Shown here: piece by piece, positions 21,866 through 30,356 of the stretch
Layout of the letters: every line of letters starts with the position of its first letter
Numbering within the stretch: the first letter of the stretch is position 1
From: a bacterium HR29
GTDB taxonomy: Bacteria > Chloroflexota > Dehalococcoidia > Tepidiformales > Tepidiformaceae
NCBI GenBank assembly: GCA_002898215.1
Contig: BEIF01000001.1
Span: 229,501 to 293,500 of the forward strand
Reading direction: 5' to 3'
Length of the DNA: 64,000 bases
The notes under the pieces: generated by a model
The model's database searches: none
Told to the model about the DNA's origin: nothing
Seen by the model: only the letters and a program-made list of their open reading frames with translations
Made by a program: the position numbers and the translations under genes

Positions 21866-22882
21866 TTGTTCCGGTCCATCCGATTCTGGGGAGCGCTTGC
21901 CATCAGCGCGGTGCTCATCGCGCTCTTCCTCCGCGCCATCCACCCCCGCGAGCTGGCGGAGGCGTTCTCCCAAGTCAACTACTGGTACATGGCGCCGGCC
22001 ATCGCCGTGCTCTTCGTTGCCCTCACCATCCGCGTGGTGCGGTGGTCGATTCTCCTCCGGCCGGTGGCGTCGATCGCGCCTCAGCGGCTCTTCACCTACG
22101 CAATCATCGGCTACATGGCCAACAACCTCCTGCCCGCTCGCGCGGGAGAGCTCGTCCGCGCCTACGTTCTCGGCGACCGCGAGCGTATCTCGAAAGTGGG
22201 CACGCTCGGCAGTATCGCCGTCGAGCGGCTCTTCGATGGCACGACGCTCGTGCTGCTCTTCGTCGGGGCCGGCGCGACCGTCGGGTTCAACGACCGCCGA
22301 CTCGACCTCATCGCTATCGCCTCGGCGGGTCTCTTCGCTGTCGCGCTGGTGGGCTTCTACGCCCTGACCCTCTCCGAGGCCCGCGCCCGCAGGGTCGTGC
22401 GGTGGCTCGTGGGGCTTCTGCCGCGGCGATTCGAGCATCGCGCTGAAGAGATGGCCGAGAACCTGCTGGCCAGCCTCCGCTCCGTTCACGATGCGCGCAC
22501 GCTGGGGGTGGTCGTCCTGCTCAGCGTCGCAGGGTGGACGGTCGAGGCGGCTGCCTATGCGATCATCGGTCTGGGCTTCGGTTTCGGCGCCGAGGAAGTG
22601 AACTTCGGACACTACGTGCTTCTCCTCGCCGCGGCGAATCTTGCCATCATCGTTCCCACCTTCTTCGGTGGTACAGGGCCGTTCGAGTGGGCGGCGACGC
22701 TGGTCCTCGTGGGGGCAGGCGTCGCCAGCGCCCAAGCGGGGGCGTACTCCATCCTCGCCCACGCCGTCATCTTCATCCCCACCACGGTGCTCGGGCTCGT
22801 GTTCCTCTGGTCGTTCGGCGTTTCGTTCGCCAGGGTGATACGACCCGAAGCAGCAACAGAAGAGAGGGCTCCGGTTCCATGA
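21866..22882 (+). CDS. Flippase-like membrane protein (LPG synthase TM / UPF0104 family)
   Basis: 338 residues with about eight membrane segments. RVVRWSILLRP and NNLLPARAGELVRAYVLG are the family hallmark segments of the lysylphosphatidylglycerol-synthase membrane domain (DUF/UPF0104), whose members act as lipid flippases without the synthase domain. The start is TTG 21866 after GAGGAG. A VERLFDG motif follows. The neighbours (GT-C-like proteins upstream, FAD enzyme downstream with an ATGA overlap) suggest it moves a lipid-linked glycan or phospholipid across the membrane (inference). Confidence 0.82.
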   Translation: MFRSIRFWGALAISAVLIALFLRAIHPRELAEAFSQVNYWYMAPAIAVLFVALTIRVVRWSILLRPVASIAPQRLFTYAIIGYMANNLLPARAGELVRAYVLGDRERISKVGTLGSIAVERLFDGTTLVLLFVGAGATVGFNDRRLDLIAIASAGLFAVALVGFYALTLSEARARRVVRWLVGLLPRRFEHRAEEMAENLLASLRSVHDARTLGVVVLLSVAGWTVEAAAYAIIGLGFGFGAEEVNFGHYVLLLAAANLAIIVPTFFGGTGPFEWAATLVLVGAGVASAQAGAYSILAHAVIFIPTTVLGLVFLWSFGVSFARVIRPEAATEERAPVP

Positions 22883-24204
22883 ACGTCGGCATCGTCGGAG
22901 CGGGCGTGTGCGGCCTCGCGGCCGCCAAGGTCCTCCAGGAGCGCGGGCATCGGGTCACCATCTTCGAGGGGCGACACGAGGTGGGCGGTCAGGTGGTGAC
23001 CTTCCCCGTGGGCGGAACTCCCCTCGAGTGCTTCTACCACCACCTCTTCACCAGCGATACCACCGTCGTCCGCTACATCCGCGAATTGGGGCTCGAGCGC
23101 TACCTCCGCTGGATCGAGCCGCGAAACGCCCATCTCGTGCGGGGTCGCATCTACCCGTTCGTAACTCCCCTCGACCTTCTCCGCTTCACGGCCGTCCCGC
23201 TCACGAGCCGGATCCGCCTCGGCCTCGTCGCTCTCTACCTGCGCCGGCAGAAGAACTGGCGGAAGTACGAGGGCGTCACCGCCAAGGAGTGGATGATGCG
23301 GGCGGTGGGTCGGAAGGCGTACGAGGCCTTCTGGGGTCCCCTCCTGCGGGGGAAGTTCGCCGACCACGCCGACGACGTGAGCATGGCCTGGCTTTGGGGG
23401 AAGATTTACCTCCGCTTCGCTTCGCGGAAGGGGAGTCGCGAGGCGCTCGGCTACCTCGAAGGCTCCTTCCGGCGCTACTACCAGGCCCTCGCCGACCTCA
23501 TCGTCGAGCGAGGGGGCACCATCCATCTTTCCACGCCGGTCGAACGCGTCGTCGTGGAGAACGGTCAGGTGCGAGGCATTCGCGCCGCTGGCCGACTCTG
23601 GGAGTTCGACCAGGTGCTGATGACCACGCCGAACATCATCACCCGGAAGATCGCGCCCGACCTCCCGGCCGACTACGCCGCCATCCTCGACCGGGTGCGC
23701 TACCAGTGGGCCACCTGTCTCGTCCTCGCGCTCGACCGGCCCCTGACCAACATCTACTGGCTCAGCATCGCCGACGACCTGAAGTTCGTGGCCTGCATCG
23801 AGCACACGAACTTCATGCGTCCCGAGGACTACGGGGGGAACCACATCGTCTACCTCTCCAACTACGTTCCTCCTGACCACCCCGTGCTCCGGATGGGCGC
23901 CGAAGAGGTGCTCGAGCTCTACCTGCCTGGCATCCGCACCATCAACCCCTCCTTCGAGCGCTCCTGGATCCGCGACCTCTGGTTCTTCACCGACCCCGGC
24001 GGACAGCCCATCATCACCACGAACTACTCGCGCTCCATCCCCGACATCCGTACCGGGATCCAGGGGCTCTACCTGGCGAACACCACGCAGATCTACCCCG
24101 AGGATCGCGGCCAGAACTACTCCCTGCTCCTCGGGGAGCGCGCTGCGGCCATCATCGACGAGGACGCCCGCGCGGTTGCTGCCCGGCGAGGAGCCTCGAT
24201 ATAG
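22879..24204 (+). CDS. FAD-dependent oxidoreductase (amine oxidase / protoporphyrinogen oxidase-like)
   Basis: 441 residues from ATG 22879, which overlaps the flippase stop as ATGA. The N-terminus is a Rossmann FAD-binding fold, VGIVGAGVCGLAAAKVL, followed by an acidic residue at the end of strand 2 (IFEGRHEVGGQ). The C-terminal FAD motif NTTQIYPEDRGQNYS closes the fold. Such enzymes include polyprenyl or sterol dehydrogenases and UDP-galactopyranose-mutase-like proteins; the substrate is not deducible, although the linkage to glycan-type genes suggests a lipid or nucleotide-sugar substrate. The stop is TAG at 24202-24204, inside a candidate promoter for the next operon. Confidence 0.83.
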   Translation: MNVGIVGAGVCGLAAAKVLQERGHRVTIFEGRHEVGGQVVTFPVGGTPLECFYHHLFTSDTTVVRYIRELGLERYLRWIEPRNAHLVRGRIYPFVTPLDLLRFTAVPLTSRIRLGLVALYLRRQKNWRKYEGVTAKEWMMRAVGRKAYEAFWGPLLRGKFADHADDVSMAWLWGKIYLRFASRKGSREALGYLEGSFRRYYQALADLIVERGGTIHLSTPVERVVVENGQVRGIRAAGRLWEFDQVLMTTPNIITRKIAPDLPADYAAILDRVRYQWATCLVLALDRPLTNIYWLSIADDLKFVACIEHTNFMRPEDYGGNHIVYLSNYVPPDHPVLRMGAEEVLELYLPGIRTINPSFERSWIRDLWFFTDPGGQPIITTNYSRSIPDIRTGIQGLYLANTTQIYPEDRGQNYSLLLGERAAAIIDEDARAVAARRGASI

Positions 24205-24205
24205 T
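24176..24205 (+). promoter_or_regulatory. Candidate promoter of the nuoE-nuoF pair
   Basis: TTGCTG (24176-24181) and TATAGT (24200-24205) are spaced by 18 bases and resemble sigma70 boxes. They overlap the end of the preceding gene. Start of RNA would be near 24212, about 23 bases before the ATG. Confidence 0.5.
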
Positions 24206-24234
24206 AGTTCCGCATTTCACAATCCGGAGGCCGC

Positions 24235-24711
24235 ATGGCTGCCGCCGAGCCCTCCCTGGAAGAGCTGCGCCAGCTCGTCTCCGAGTTCCGTCCGAACCGC
24301 GGCCATCTCCTCCCCGCTCTCCACAAGGTTCAGGACACCTACGGCTACATCCCCCGAAGCGCCATCGAGGTCATCGCCCGCCAGCTCAATACCACCCCGG
24401 CGCTCGTGTACGGGGCGATGACGTTCTACGCGGAGTTCCGGACGCATCCGCCCGCGCAGACCGAGATCGCCTGGTGTAGCGGGCCGACCTGCCGCATTCT
24501 CGGCGGTGACCGCATCCGGGAGGCACTCGAGCATACGCTGGGCCTTCCCCTCGGGGGGTACAGCGAGGACGGCCGATACGCCCTCCACCTCGGTCAGTGC
24601 AACGGGACCTGTAGCGAAGCCCCCCAAGTGTGGGTGAACGGGAGGGTCGTCGGCAGACTCACCGTGGCCGACGCCATCCGCCTCGCCCGCCGCATCCGGG
24701 AGGGAGCATGA
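24235..24711 (+). CDS. NuoE-like thioredoxin-fold [2Fe-2S] subunit
   Basis: 158 residues, the length of the 24-kDa subunit of NADH dehydrogenase and of NAD-linked formate dehydrogenases and hydrogenases. Cluster ligands are WCSGPTC (C-x4-C) and QCNGTC (C-x3-C), the family pattern. The N-terminal helical bundle has the typical LHKVQDTYGYIP segment. The gene ends with an ATGA overlap with the NuoF-like gene, so the two form a diaphorase module that would pass electrons between NADH and another carrier. A CCGGAGG ribosome site precedes the ATG. Confidence 0.88.
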   Translation: MAAAEPSLEELRQLVSEFRPNRGHLLPALHKVQDTYGYIPRSAIEVIARQLNTTPALVYGAMTFYAEFRTHPPAQTEIAWCSGPTCRILGGDRIREALEHTLGLPLGGYSEDGRYALHLGQCNGTCSEAPQVWVNGRVVGRLTVADAIRLARRIREGA

Positions 24712-26606
24712 ACGCCGCCCTGCAGTCGCTCATCACCCGCGCGCGCGAATCCTATGAGGCGTGGCTGACCAATGGCCGACCGAAGGTGAACGTCTGCATC
24801 GATACCTCTTCCCTCGCGCGTGGGGCCGACGAAACCCTCCGCATCATCCGTGAGACGGTCGCTCGCGAGGGCATCGATGCCGATATTGGCATCATCGGCT
24901 CCTGGGGCTTCTGCTGGATGGAGCCCACGGTCACGGTTCGCACCGCTGGCGGCACGCGCACCATCCTCTACGGCAACGTCACCCCCGATCGGGCCGAGGA
25001 GTTCGTCCGCAGGGTTCTCGTCGACGGCGAGGAAGTGCCCGAGCTGGCAATCGCCGTCGTCGAGGGAGTCTCCAACGAGGGCATCGTTCCCCTGGGCGAG
25101 CACCCCTTCATGCAGGGCCAGGTGCGGCGCCTGATGGCGAACTGCGGCATCATCGACCCGGAGAACATCGACCACTACCTCGCCCGGGGCGGTTACGAAG
25201 GATTCGCCAACGCGCTCGAGCGCACACCCGAGGAGATCATCAAGGAAGTGCTCGATAGCGGCCTTGGCGGTCGCGGCGGCGGTGGCTTCCCCACGGGCCG
25301 CAAATGGGACTTCCTCCGCACCGCTACCGCCGAGCCGAAGTACCTCGTGTGCAACGCCGACGAAGGCGACCCGGGCGCCTGGGTGAACCGAATCCTGATG
25401 GAGAGCGACCCGCAGCTTGTCATCGAGGGGATGCTCATCGCCGCCCGGGCGACGGGTGCTCGCGAAGGGTACATCTACATCCGCTACGAATACCCCCTCG
25501 CTTTCCAGCGGATGAAGGTCGCGGTCGCGCAGGCCTACGAGCGCGGGCTCCTCGGCACGAACATCTGCGGCTCCGGCCTCGATTTCGACCTCATCGTCTT
25601 TCGCGGCGCGGGCTCCTACGTCTGCGGCGAGGAAACGGGGCTCATGTCCTCCATCGACGGATACCGCGGGATGCCGCGCATCAAGCCGCCCTTCCCCGCG
25701 CAGGCCGGTTTGTGGAACAAGCCGACGAACGTGAACAACGTCGAGTCGTACGCGAACGCCCCCCTCATCCTTCGTCATGGCGCCGCGTGGTGGAGCAGCG
25801 TCTCCGACGCGAAGGATAAGGGCACGAAGATGTTCACCCTCAGCGGCGCCATCAAGCAGATGGGCTGCATCGAGATCCCCTTCGGCTATCCCGTGCGCCG
25901 GCTCCTCGAACAGTACGGCGGGGGTATGCGCGACGGCAGCGTCCTGAAGGGATTCCAGCCGGGCGGGCCACTCTCCGGCATCCTTCCCGCTTCCGAGATC
26001 GACCTTCCGGTTGCCCTGGACCCGTACCGCGAGCGAGGGATGTTCCTCGGCTCCGGCGGCATCATCTTCTTCGACCAGCACACCAGCGTCGTCGACCTGT
26101 GCACGTATTTCGTCGGGTTCGCTGAAGACGAATCGTGCGGTCGGTGCACCACCTGCCACGGCGGCACGCAGCGCGCTGTCGAGATTCTCCGCCGTATGGC
26201 AGCCGGTGGGGGGCGCGACAGCGACCTCGACAAGCTCGAGGAGCTGACGCGAACGCTGGTGTGGTCGAACTGCCTCCACGGCCAGTTCGCGCTCACGACC
26301 GTCAAGCTGGCGCTCCGCTACTTCCGCGACGAATTCGAAACGGTGATCCGCGAGAAGCGCGACCCCGCGGGAGTGCTGAGCGGGCTCATCCGCTACGAAA
26401 TCGCGAACCAGGCGGACCCCTTGCTGCCCGAGGCGGCAGATATCTGCCCCACCGACGCCATCGTCGAAACCCACGAGGGATGGACGATCGTCGACGAGCT
26501 CTGTGTCCGCTGTGGCGCTTGCCGCGAGGTCGCACCTGGTGCCGTGCGGGTGGTGGAGCGCTTCGCGCAGCCTGCGGCGGAGCCTACGGCCGCCGCCGCC
26601 CGCTGA
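24708..26606 (+). CDS. NuoF-like NADH:acceptor FMN subunit with C-terminal ferredoxin domain
   Basis: 632 residues. An N-terminal thioredoxin-like domain (about 25-115) keeps only C30 and C69 of the usual four ligands, so its [2Fe-2S] cluster is probably lost. The central domain has the FMN loop GRGGGGFPTGRKW, the NADH-binding segment GAGSYVCGEETG and the cluster motif ESCGRCTTC with a later Cys in NCLHG. The C-terminus holds a ferredoxin half-repeat, ICPTDAI plus CVRCGAC, which supplies four Cys for one [4Fe-4S] cluster. This architecture resembles HoxF/HydB/FdsB diaphorases more than respiratory NuoF. No catalytic subunit (hydrogenase, formate dehydrogenase or complex I genes) lies nearby. 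Confidence 0.88.
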   Translation: MNAALQSLITRARESYEAWLTNGRPKVNVCIDTSSLARGADETLRIIRETVAREGIDADIGIIGSWGFCWMEPTVTVRTAGGTRTILYGNVTPDRAEEFVRRVLVDGEEVPELAIAVVEGVSNEGIVPLGEHPFMQGQVRRLMANCGIIDPENIDHYLARGGYEGFANALERTPEEIIKEVLDSGLGGRGGGGFPTGRKWDFLRTATAEPKYLVCNADEGDPGAWVNRILMESDPQLVIEGMLIAARATGAREGYIYIRYEYPLAFQRMKVAVAQAYERGLLGTNICGSGLDFDLIVFRGAGSYVCGEETGLMSSIDGYRGMPRIKPPFPAQAGLWNKPTNVNNVESYANAPLILRHGAAWWSSVSDAKDKGTKMFTLSGAIKQMGCIEIPFGYPVRRLLEQYGGGMRDGSVLKGFQPGGPLSGILPASEIDLPVALDPYRERGMFLGSGGIIFFDQHTSVVDLCTYFVGFAEDESCGRCTTCHGGTQRAVEILRRMAAGGGRDSDLDKLEELTRTLVWSNCLHGQFALTTVKLALRYFRDEFETVIREKRDPAGVLSGLIRYEIANQADPLLPEAADICPTDAIVETHEGWTIVDELCVRCGACREVAPGAVRVVERFAQPAAEPTAAAAR

Positions 26607-26636
26607 TCGGCTTCATTTTCGGTCGACCGAACGACC

Positions 26637-26666
26637 TTGACGCCCTTCGGCCCCCGGAACGACAAT
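26637..26666 (+). promoter_or_regulatory. Candidate promoter of the DUF35-thiolase pair
   Basis: TTGACG (26637-26642) and GACAAT (26661-26666) with an 18-base spacer lie in the 135-base gap after the NuoF-like gene. The -35 differs from consensus at one position; the -10 is weaker. The remaining leader to 26741 contains a GC-rich inverted segment around GGCCG...CGGCG. Confidence 0.5.
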
Positions 26667-26741
26667 TGGGGCGCAATTCGCCGGCCGCAGCCCTTGGGCC
26701 GGCGTGCGGCGCGACCCCAGCCGGACAAAGGAGGAAGTGGA

Positions 26742-27170
26742 TTGACCACCGAAGCCCCGCCGAAAGGCGAACTGCGTCCTATCGTGCCCTACCTCGCGCT
26801 CGGGAACACCCGCGACGAGGATTACCTCTTCGGCAGCCGCTGCACGAACTGTGGCACCCTCTATGTCGGCCCGCGCCTCTTCTGCGGGAAGTGCAGCGGC
26901 GAAGGCCCCTTCGAGACGGTCCGTTTCAGCAAAGAGGGCGAGGTCTACGTCTGGTCCATCATCCACCAGTCGGTGCCCTGGGTGAAGGTGCCGTACATCG
27001 CTGCCGTCATCGACCTGCCCGAGGGCGTCTCCGTGAACGCCAACATCGAGGGCATCGAGCCGAAGCCGGAGAACCTGAAGTTCGGCATGAAGGTGAAGAT
27101 GTTCACCGAAGTCGTCAGCCAAGACGCCGACGGGAACCAGTACGTGGGCTATAAGTTCCGGCCCGCCTGA
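26742..27170 (+). CDS. Zn-ribbon/OB-fold protein (DUF35), thiolase partner
   Basis: 142 residues from TTG 26742, preceded by AAAGGAGGAAG; the open frame runs upstream, but that part is non-coding in character. A rubredoxin-like zinc knuckle, CTNCG then FCGKC (about residues 35-50), is followed by an OB-fold that binds acyl-CoA in characterised family members. DUF35 proteins form channelling complexes with thiolases and HMG-CoA synthases. The gene directly precedes a thiolase with a 27-base gap, so a two-protein complex is the natural reading. A role in fatty-acid or ketone metabolism is inference. Confidence 0.88.
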   Translation: MTTEAPPKGELRPIVPYLALGNTRDEDYLFGSRCTNCGTLYVGPRLFCGKCSGEGPFETVRFSKEGEVYVWSIIHQSVPWVKVPYIAAVIDLPEGVSVNANIEGIEPKPENLKFGMKVKMFTEVVSQDADGNQYVGYKFRPA

Positions 27171-27197
27171 CGCTTGCCCGAGGAAGGAGGAATTTCG

Positions 27198-28394
27198 ATG
27201 CGTGAAGTAGCCATTATCGGAGTCTCGATGATCAAGTTCGGCCGCTATCCCGACCGGAAGGTCGAGGAGCTCGCGGCTCGCGCCGCGCTCGATGCGCTCA
27301 AGGACGCGGGCGTCGAGATGAAGCAGGTCCAGGCCCTCTACAGCGGGAACCTGTATCAGACGAGCGGTTCCGGCCAGCGCATCCTGCAGCAGATGGGCCA
27401 GACAGGCATCCCTGTCGTCAACGTGGCCAACGCCTGTGCCACCGGCTCCACCGCCTTCCGCGAGGCGTACTTCGCCGTCGCTTCCGGGGCGTACGACATC
27501 GTCCTGGCCGTCGGCTCGGAGCAGATGGGGAAGCAGGGCCTGCTCGGTGCTCCCCGCGACCCGGCAACGTCGATCGAGGGTCGCATCGGCTCTTACCTCA
27601 TGCCTGCCGTCTTCGGCATGGCTGGTATGGAGCACATGCGGAAGTACGGCACCACGCAGGAGCAGTTCGCCCTCGCCAGCGTGAAGAATCACTGGCACAG
27701 CACCATGAACCCGCTGGCCCAGTACCAGAAGGAAACCCCGCTGGACGAGGTGATGAACTCCCGCGTCGTGGCTTACCCCAACACGCTGCTCATGTGCTGC
27801 CCCACGGGCGATGGCGCTGCGGCGGCCGTGCTCTGCTCGATGGAGAAGGCGCGGCAGTTCACCACCCAGCCCATCAAGATCGCAGCCAGCGTCCTCACCA
27901 GCGACCCGTACACCGATCGCGACCTCACGCTGCCCGACATCAATACCCTCACCCGCAACGCGGCCAAGCAAGCGTACGAAATGGCGGGGATCGGCCCCGA
28001 GGACCTCGACCAGGTGGAGCTCCACGACTGCTTCGCCACCGCCGAGCTCCTGCACTACGAGAACCTCGGCCTCTGCGGTGAAGGGGAGGCGGCGAAGCAC
28101 ATCGCTAGCGGCGCACCCTGGCTCGGGAACAAGGTGCCCACCAAGTACGAGGAGGACGTCGCTCCCTTCGTCGACAAGACCTACCAGCCGAAGACGAAGG
28201 CCGTGGTGAACGTCAGCGGTGGCCTCCTCTCCAAGGGCCATCCGCTCGGTGCCACCGGCGTCGCCAACATCGCCGAGATCGTGTGGCATCTCCGCGGCCA
28301 GGCCGGCGCCCGCCAGGTGGAGGGTGCGAAGGTGGGCCTCGCCCACGTCATCGGCCTCTGCTCCGCCTGCACCATCCACATCCTCCAGCGGTAG
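27198..28394 (+). CDS. Thiolase family protein (acetyl-CoA acetyltransferase / SCP-x type)
   Basis: 398 residues from ATG 27198 after GGAAGGAGG; an upstream in-frame start at 27174 would put the ribosome site inside the protein. The nucleophile region is VANACATGS (C80), and the conserved histidine motif appears as KGHPLGATG. The usual C-terminal Cys-Gly motif is replaced by LCSACTIHI, as in SCP2/SCP-x-type thiolases that work with DUF35 partners. It would condense or cleave acyl-CoA; direction and chain length cannot be read. The operon ends with a strong hairpin terminator. Confidence 0.9.
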   Translation: MREVAIIGVSMIKFGRYPDRKVEELAARAALDALKDAGVEMKQVQALYSGNLYQTSGSGQRILQQMGQTGIPVVNVANACATGSTAFREAYFAVASGAYDIVLAVGSEQMGKQGLLGAPRDPATSIEGRIGSYLMPAVFGMAGMEHMRKYGTTQEQFALASVKNHWHSTMNPLAQYQKETPLDEVMNSRVVAYPNTLLMCCPTGDGAAAAVLCSMEKARQFTTQPIKIAASVLTSDPYTDRDLTLPDINTLTRNAAKQAYEMAGIGPEDLDQVELHDCFATAELLHYENLGLCGEGEAAKHIASGAPWLGNKVPTKYEEDVAPFVDKTYQPKTKAVVNVSGGLLSKGHPLGATGVANIAEIVWHLRGQAGARQVEGAKVGLAHVIGLCSACTIHILQR

Positions 28395-28419
28395 CCCGCA
28401 CCCGACCTACTTTTCCTGA

Positions 28420-28452
28420 GCGCCCCCTCCCGCAACGGCCGGGAGGGGGCGC
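28420..28452 (+). terminator. Intrinsic terminator after thiolase
   Basis: A perfect 13-bp stem (GCGCCCCCTCCCG with CGGGAGGGGGCGC) closes a 7-base loop and is followed by TTCCTTTCC. It lies 25 bases after the thiolase stop. The T-run is broken by C, as often in GC-rich genomes. Confidence 0.8.
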
Positions 28453-28537
28453 TTCCTTTCCCCGTTCGACCAGGCCCCGCGGCGGGCGACGCCGATACCA
28501 TGCCGGCGAGGACGCAACCGAAGAAGGAGGACGGACG

Positions 28538-29293
28538 ATGCAGCTCGAAGGACGTGTCGCCATCGTCACCGGCGCCGGCTCCGGAATCGGAAAGGCCATC
28601 GCGCTCCGGTTCGCCCGCGAGGGCGCCCGCATCGTAGCTGCCGACATCGCTCCGGACCGCGCGGAGACGGTCGCCGGCGAGATCGTCGCCGGCGGCGGGG
28701 AGGCTGTCGGGCTGGGCGCCGACGTTGGCTCGCCGGAGGACGCCGCCCGTATCGTCGCGTCCGCCGTCGAACGGTTCGGCCGGGTCGACATCCTGTGCAA
28801 CAACGCCGGAATCATGGACCGGATGGCCCCGGCTGCGGAAACTCCCATCGACCTCTGGGAACGGGTGCTCCGCGTCAACCTCACCGGGCCGTTCCTGCTC
28901 TGCCGCGAGGCCCTTCCGCTGATGCTGCGCCAGGGAGGGGGCGTCATCATCAACATCGCCTCGGTGGGTGGGCTCCAGGGCGGACGGGCTGGTGCCGCCT
29001 ACACGGCCTCCAAGCACGGCCTCATCGGCCTCACCAAAAACATCGCCTTCATGTACGCGCCCCAGCGCATTCGCTGCAACGCTATCTGCCCTGGTCCCGT
29101 GCAGACCGCTATCGGGCTTGGTGGCGAACCGAACGCGTTCGGGTTGTCAAGGATGCAGCTCGGCGCCACGCTCATGCCTCGTATCGCGCAGCCCGAGGAG
29201 ATCGCCGCTGTGGCCCTCTTCCTGGCCAGCGACGAGGCGAGCTTCGTCAACGGCGCGGTGGTCGTGGCCGACGGCGGTTGGACTGCGTACTGA
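28538..29293 (+). CDS. SDR-family oxidoreductase
   Basis: 251 residues, classical short-chain dehydrogenase length. The Rossmann motif is TGAGSGIG (residues 11-18), followed by NNAG, a catalytic Ser in NIASVGG, and YTASK (Tyr-x3-Lys). The C-terminus ends with the family pattern FVNGAVVVADGGW. An Asp after the second strand (AADIAPD) suggests preference for NAD over NADP. The substrate is unknown; acyl-CoA or alcohol metabolism is suggested by the thiolase upstream and the alcohol dehydrogenase nearby (inference). GAAGGAGG precedes the ATG. Confidence 0.9.
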   Translation: MQLEGRVAIVTGAGSGIGKAIALRFAREGARIVAADIAPDRAETVAGEIVAGGGEAVGLGADVGSPEDAARIVASAVERFGRVDILCNNAGIMDRMAPAAETPIDLWERVLRVNLTGPFLLCREALPLMLRQGGGVIINIASVGGLQGGRAGAAYTASKHGLIGLTKNIAFMYAPQRIRCNAICPGPVQTAIGLGGEPNAFGLSRMQLGATLMPRIAQPEEIAAVALFLASDEASFVNGAVVVADGGWTAY

Positions 29294-29333
29294 CGGGCGC
29301 TCCCAGGAGGCCGCGCAGCGTACACTGGGAGCC

Positions 29334-30353
29334 ATGGCAGGCCGCCATCCGCCCGGGCCCGACGTTGTCCGCGCCCTCCGCCTTTTCGGAATCGAGGCGG
29401 AAGGCATCTTCCCCATCCCGGGAGGAGATGCGGGTGCGGAATGGCGCGCCGTCGCGGAAGGACGAACCTTTCTCGTCCGCCGTCACCACCCTGCCCGCCC
29501 CGACCAGGCCATCGCCTGGGAGCATTCGCTGCGGGCCTACTTGGAGGAGAGAGGGTGGCCGGGCGCGCCGCCGCTCGTTACCCGCGACGGGCGCGATGTG
29601 GTCGCTGTCGACGGCGAGCGCTTCTCGCTCTATCCCTTCCGCCCGGGGCGGCCTCTCCCCGCCCGCAGCTCCGGCGCGGCGCCGATCATCGGTCGGCTGC
29701 TCGCCCGCCTCCACCGCGACGCCCGCCGTTTCCCGCTCGATGAGCAGCCCGAAGGGCTCGGCCTCGCCTGGGAGCTCGACACGCTCGTTCAGACCGCCGG
29801 CTTGGGGACCCTCGGTGAACTTCTCGTGGCCTTCGCCCGGGAAGCTCCTGCCCTCGCGGCGGCCTTCCGCAGGGAGCGGTTCCGCCTCGTGCGCGACCTG
29901 GCCCGCTGCGGATACGCCGACCTTCCGCGCGGCGTCGTCTTTCTCACCCTCTGCCGCGAGACCATCCCGTTCGAGGGCGGAGTGCCGTCCTCCCTCCTCC
30001 GATTGGAGCTGGCGCACTGGGATGCGCTCGCCTTCGACGTCGCTGCCGCCCTGGTGCGCGAAGCCTGGAGCCCGGCGCGACCGGCCACGTTCGACGTGGC
30101 GGCCGCGCTCGGGCTCCTGGAGGGGTACGAGGCCCTCCGACCCCTCGAGCCGGAGGAGTGGCAGGCTCTGCCCGTGCTCGTTCGGGCAGCGGCCATCTGG
30201 GAGGCGGTCCGTGCGCTCGCCCGCTGGTGGAGCGAAGGGGATCCGCGCGCGCCTGCGGTCGTGCGTCGAACGCTCGAACGCCAGCTCCCGGCGGTCGAAT
30301 CTCACGCCCGGCGGCTGGTCGAACTGGCGGCCGGCGCTGCCCGGCGCCGCTGA
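29334..30353 (+). CDS. APH/ThrB2-fold protein, probable pseudokinase
   Basis: 339 residues with the layout of the aminoglycoside phosphotransferase and homoserine kinase II fold: an N-lobe with TFLVRRHH (possible nucleotide Lys position replaced by Arg), a linker, and a C-lobe beginning near LLARLHRDAR. The place where active members have H-x-D-x4-N (ThrB2-type LPRGVIHADLFRDN) reads LPRGVVFLTLCRET, and the following metal-binding Asp-Phe segment is LLRLEL. Catalytic His, Asp, Asn and metal Asp are thus missing. The reading frame is intact, so it may be a non-catalytic regulator or binder. It lies 40 bases after the SDR gene on the same strand. Confidence 0.65.
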   Translation: MAGRHPPGPDVVRALRLFGIEAEGIFPIPGGDAGAEWRAVAEGRTFLVRRHHPARPDQAIAWEHSLRAYLEERGWPGAPPLVTRDGRDVVAVDGERFSLYPFRPGRPLPARSSGAAPIIGRLLARLHRDARRFPLDEQPEGLGLAWELDTLVQTAGLGTLGELLVAFAREAPALAAAFRRERFRLVRDLARCGYADLPRGVVFLTLCRETIPFEGGVPSSLLRLELAHWDALAFDVAAALVREAWSPARPATFDVAAALGLLEGYEALRPLEPEEWQALPVLVRAAAIWEAVRALARWWSEGDPRAPAVVRRTLERQLPAVESHARRLVELAAGAARRR

Positions 30354-30356
30354 GCG

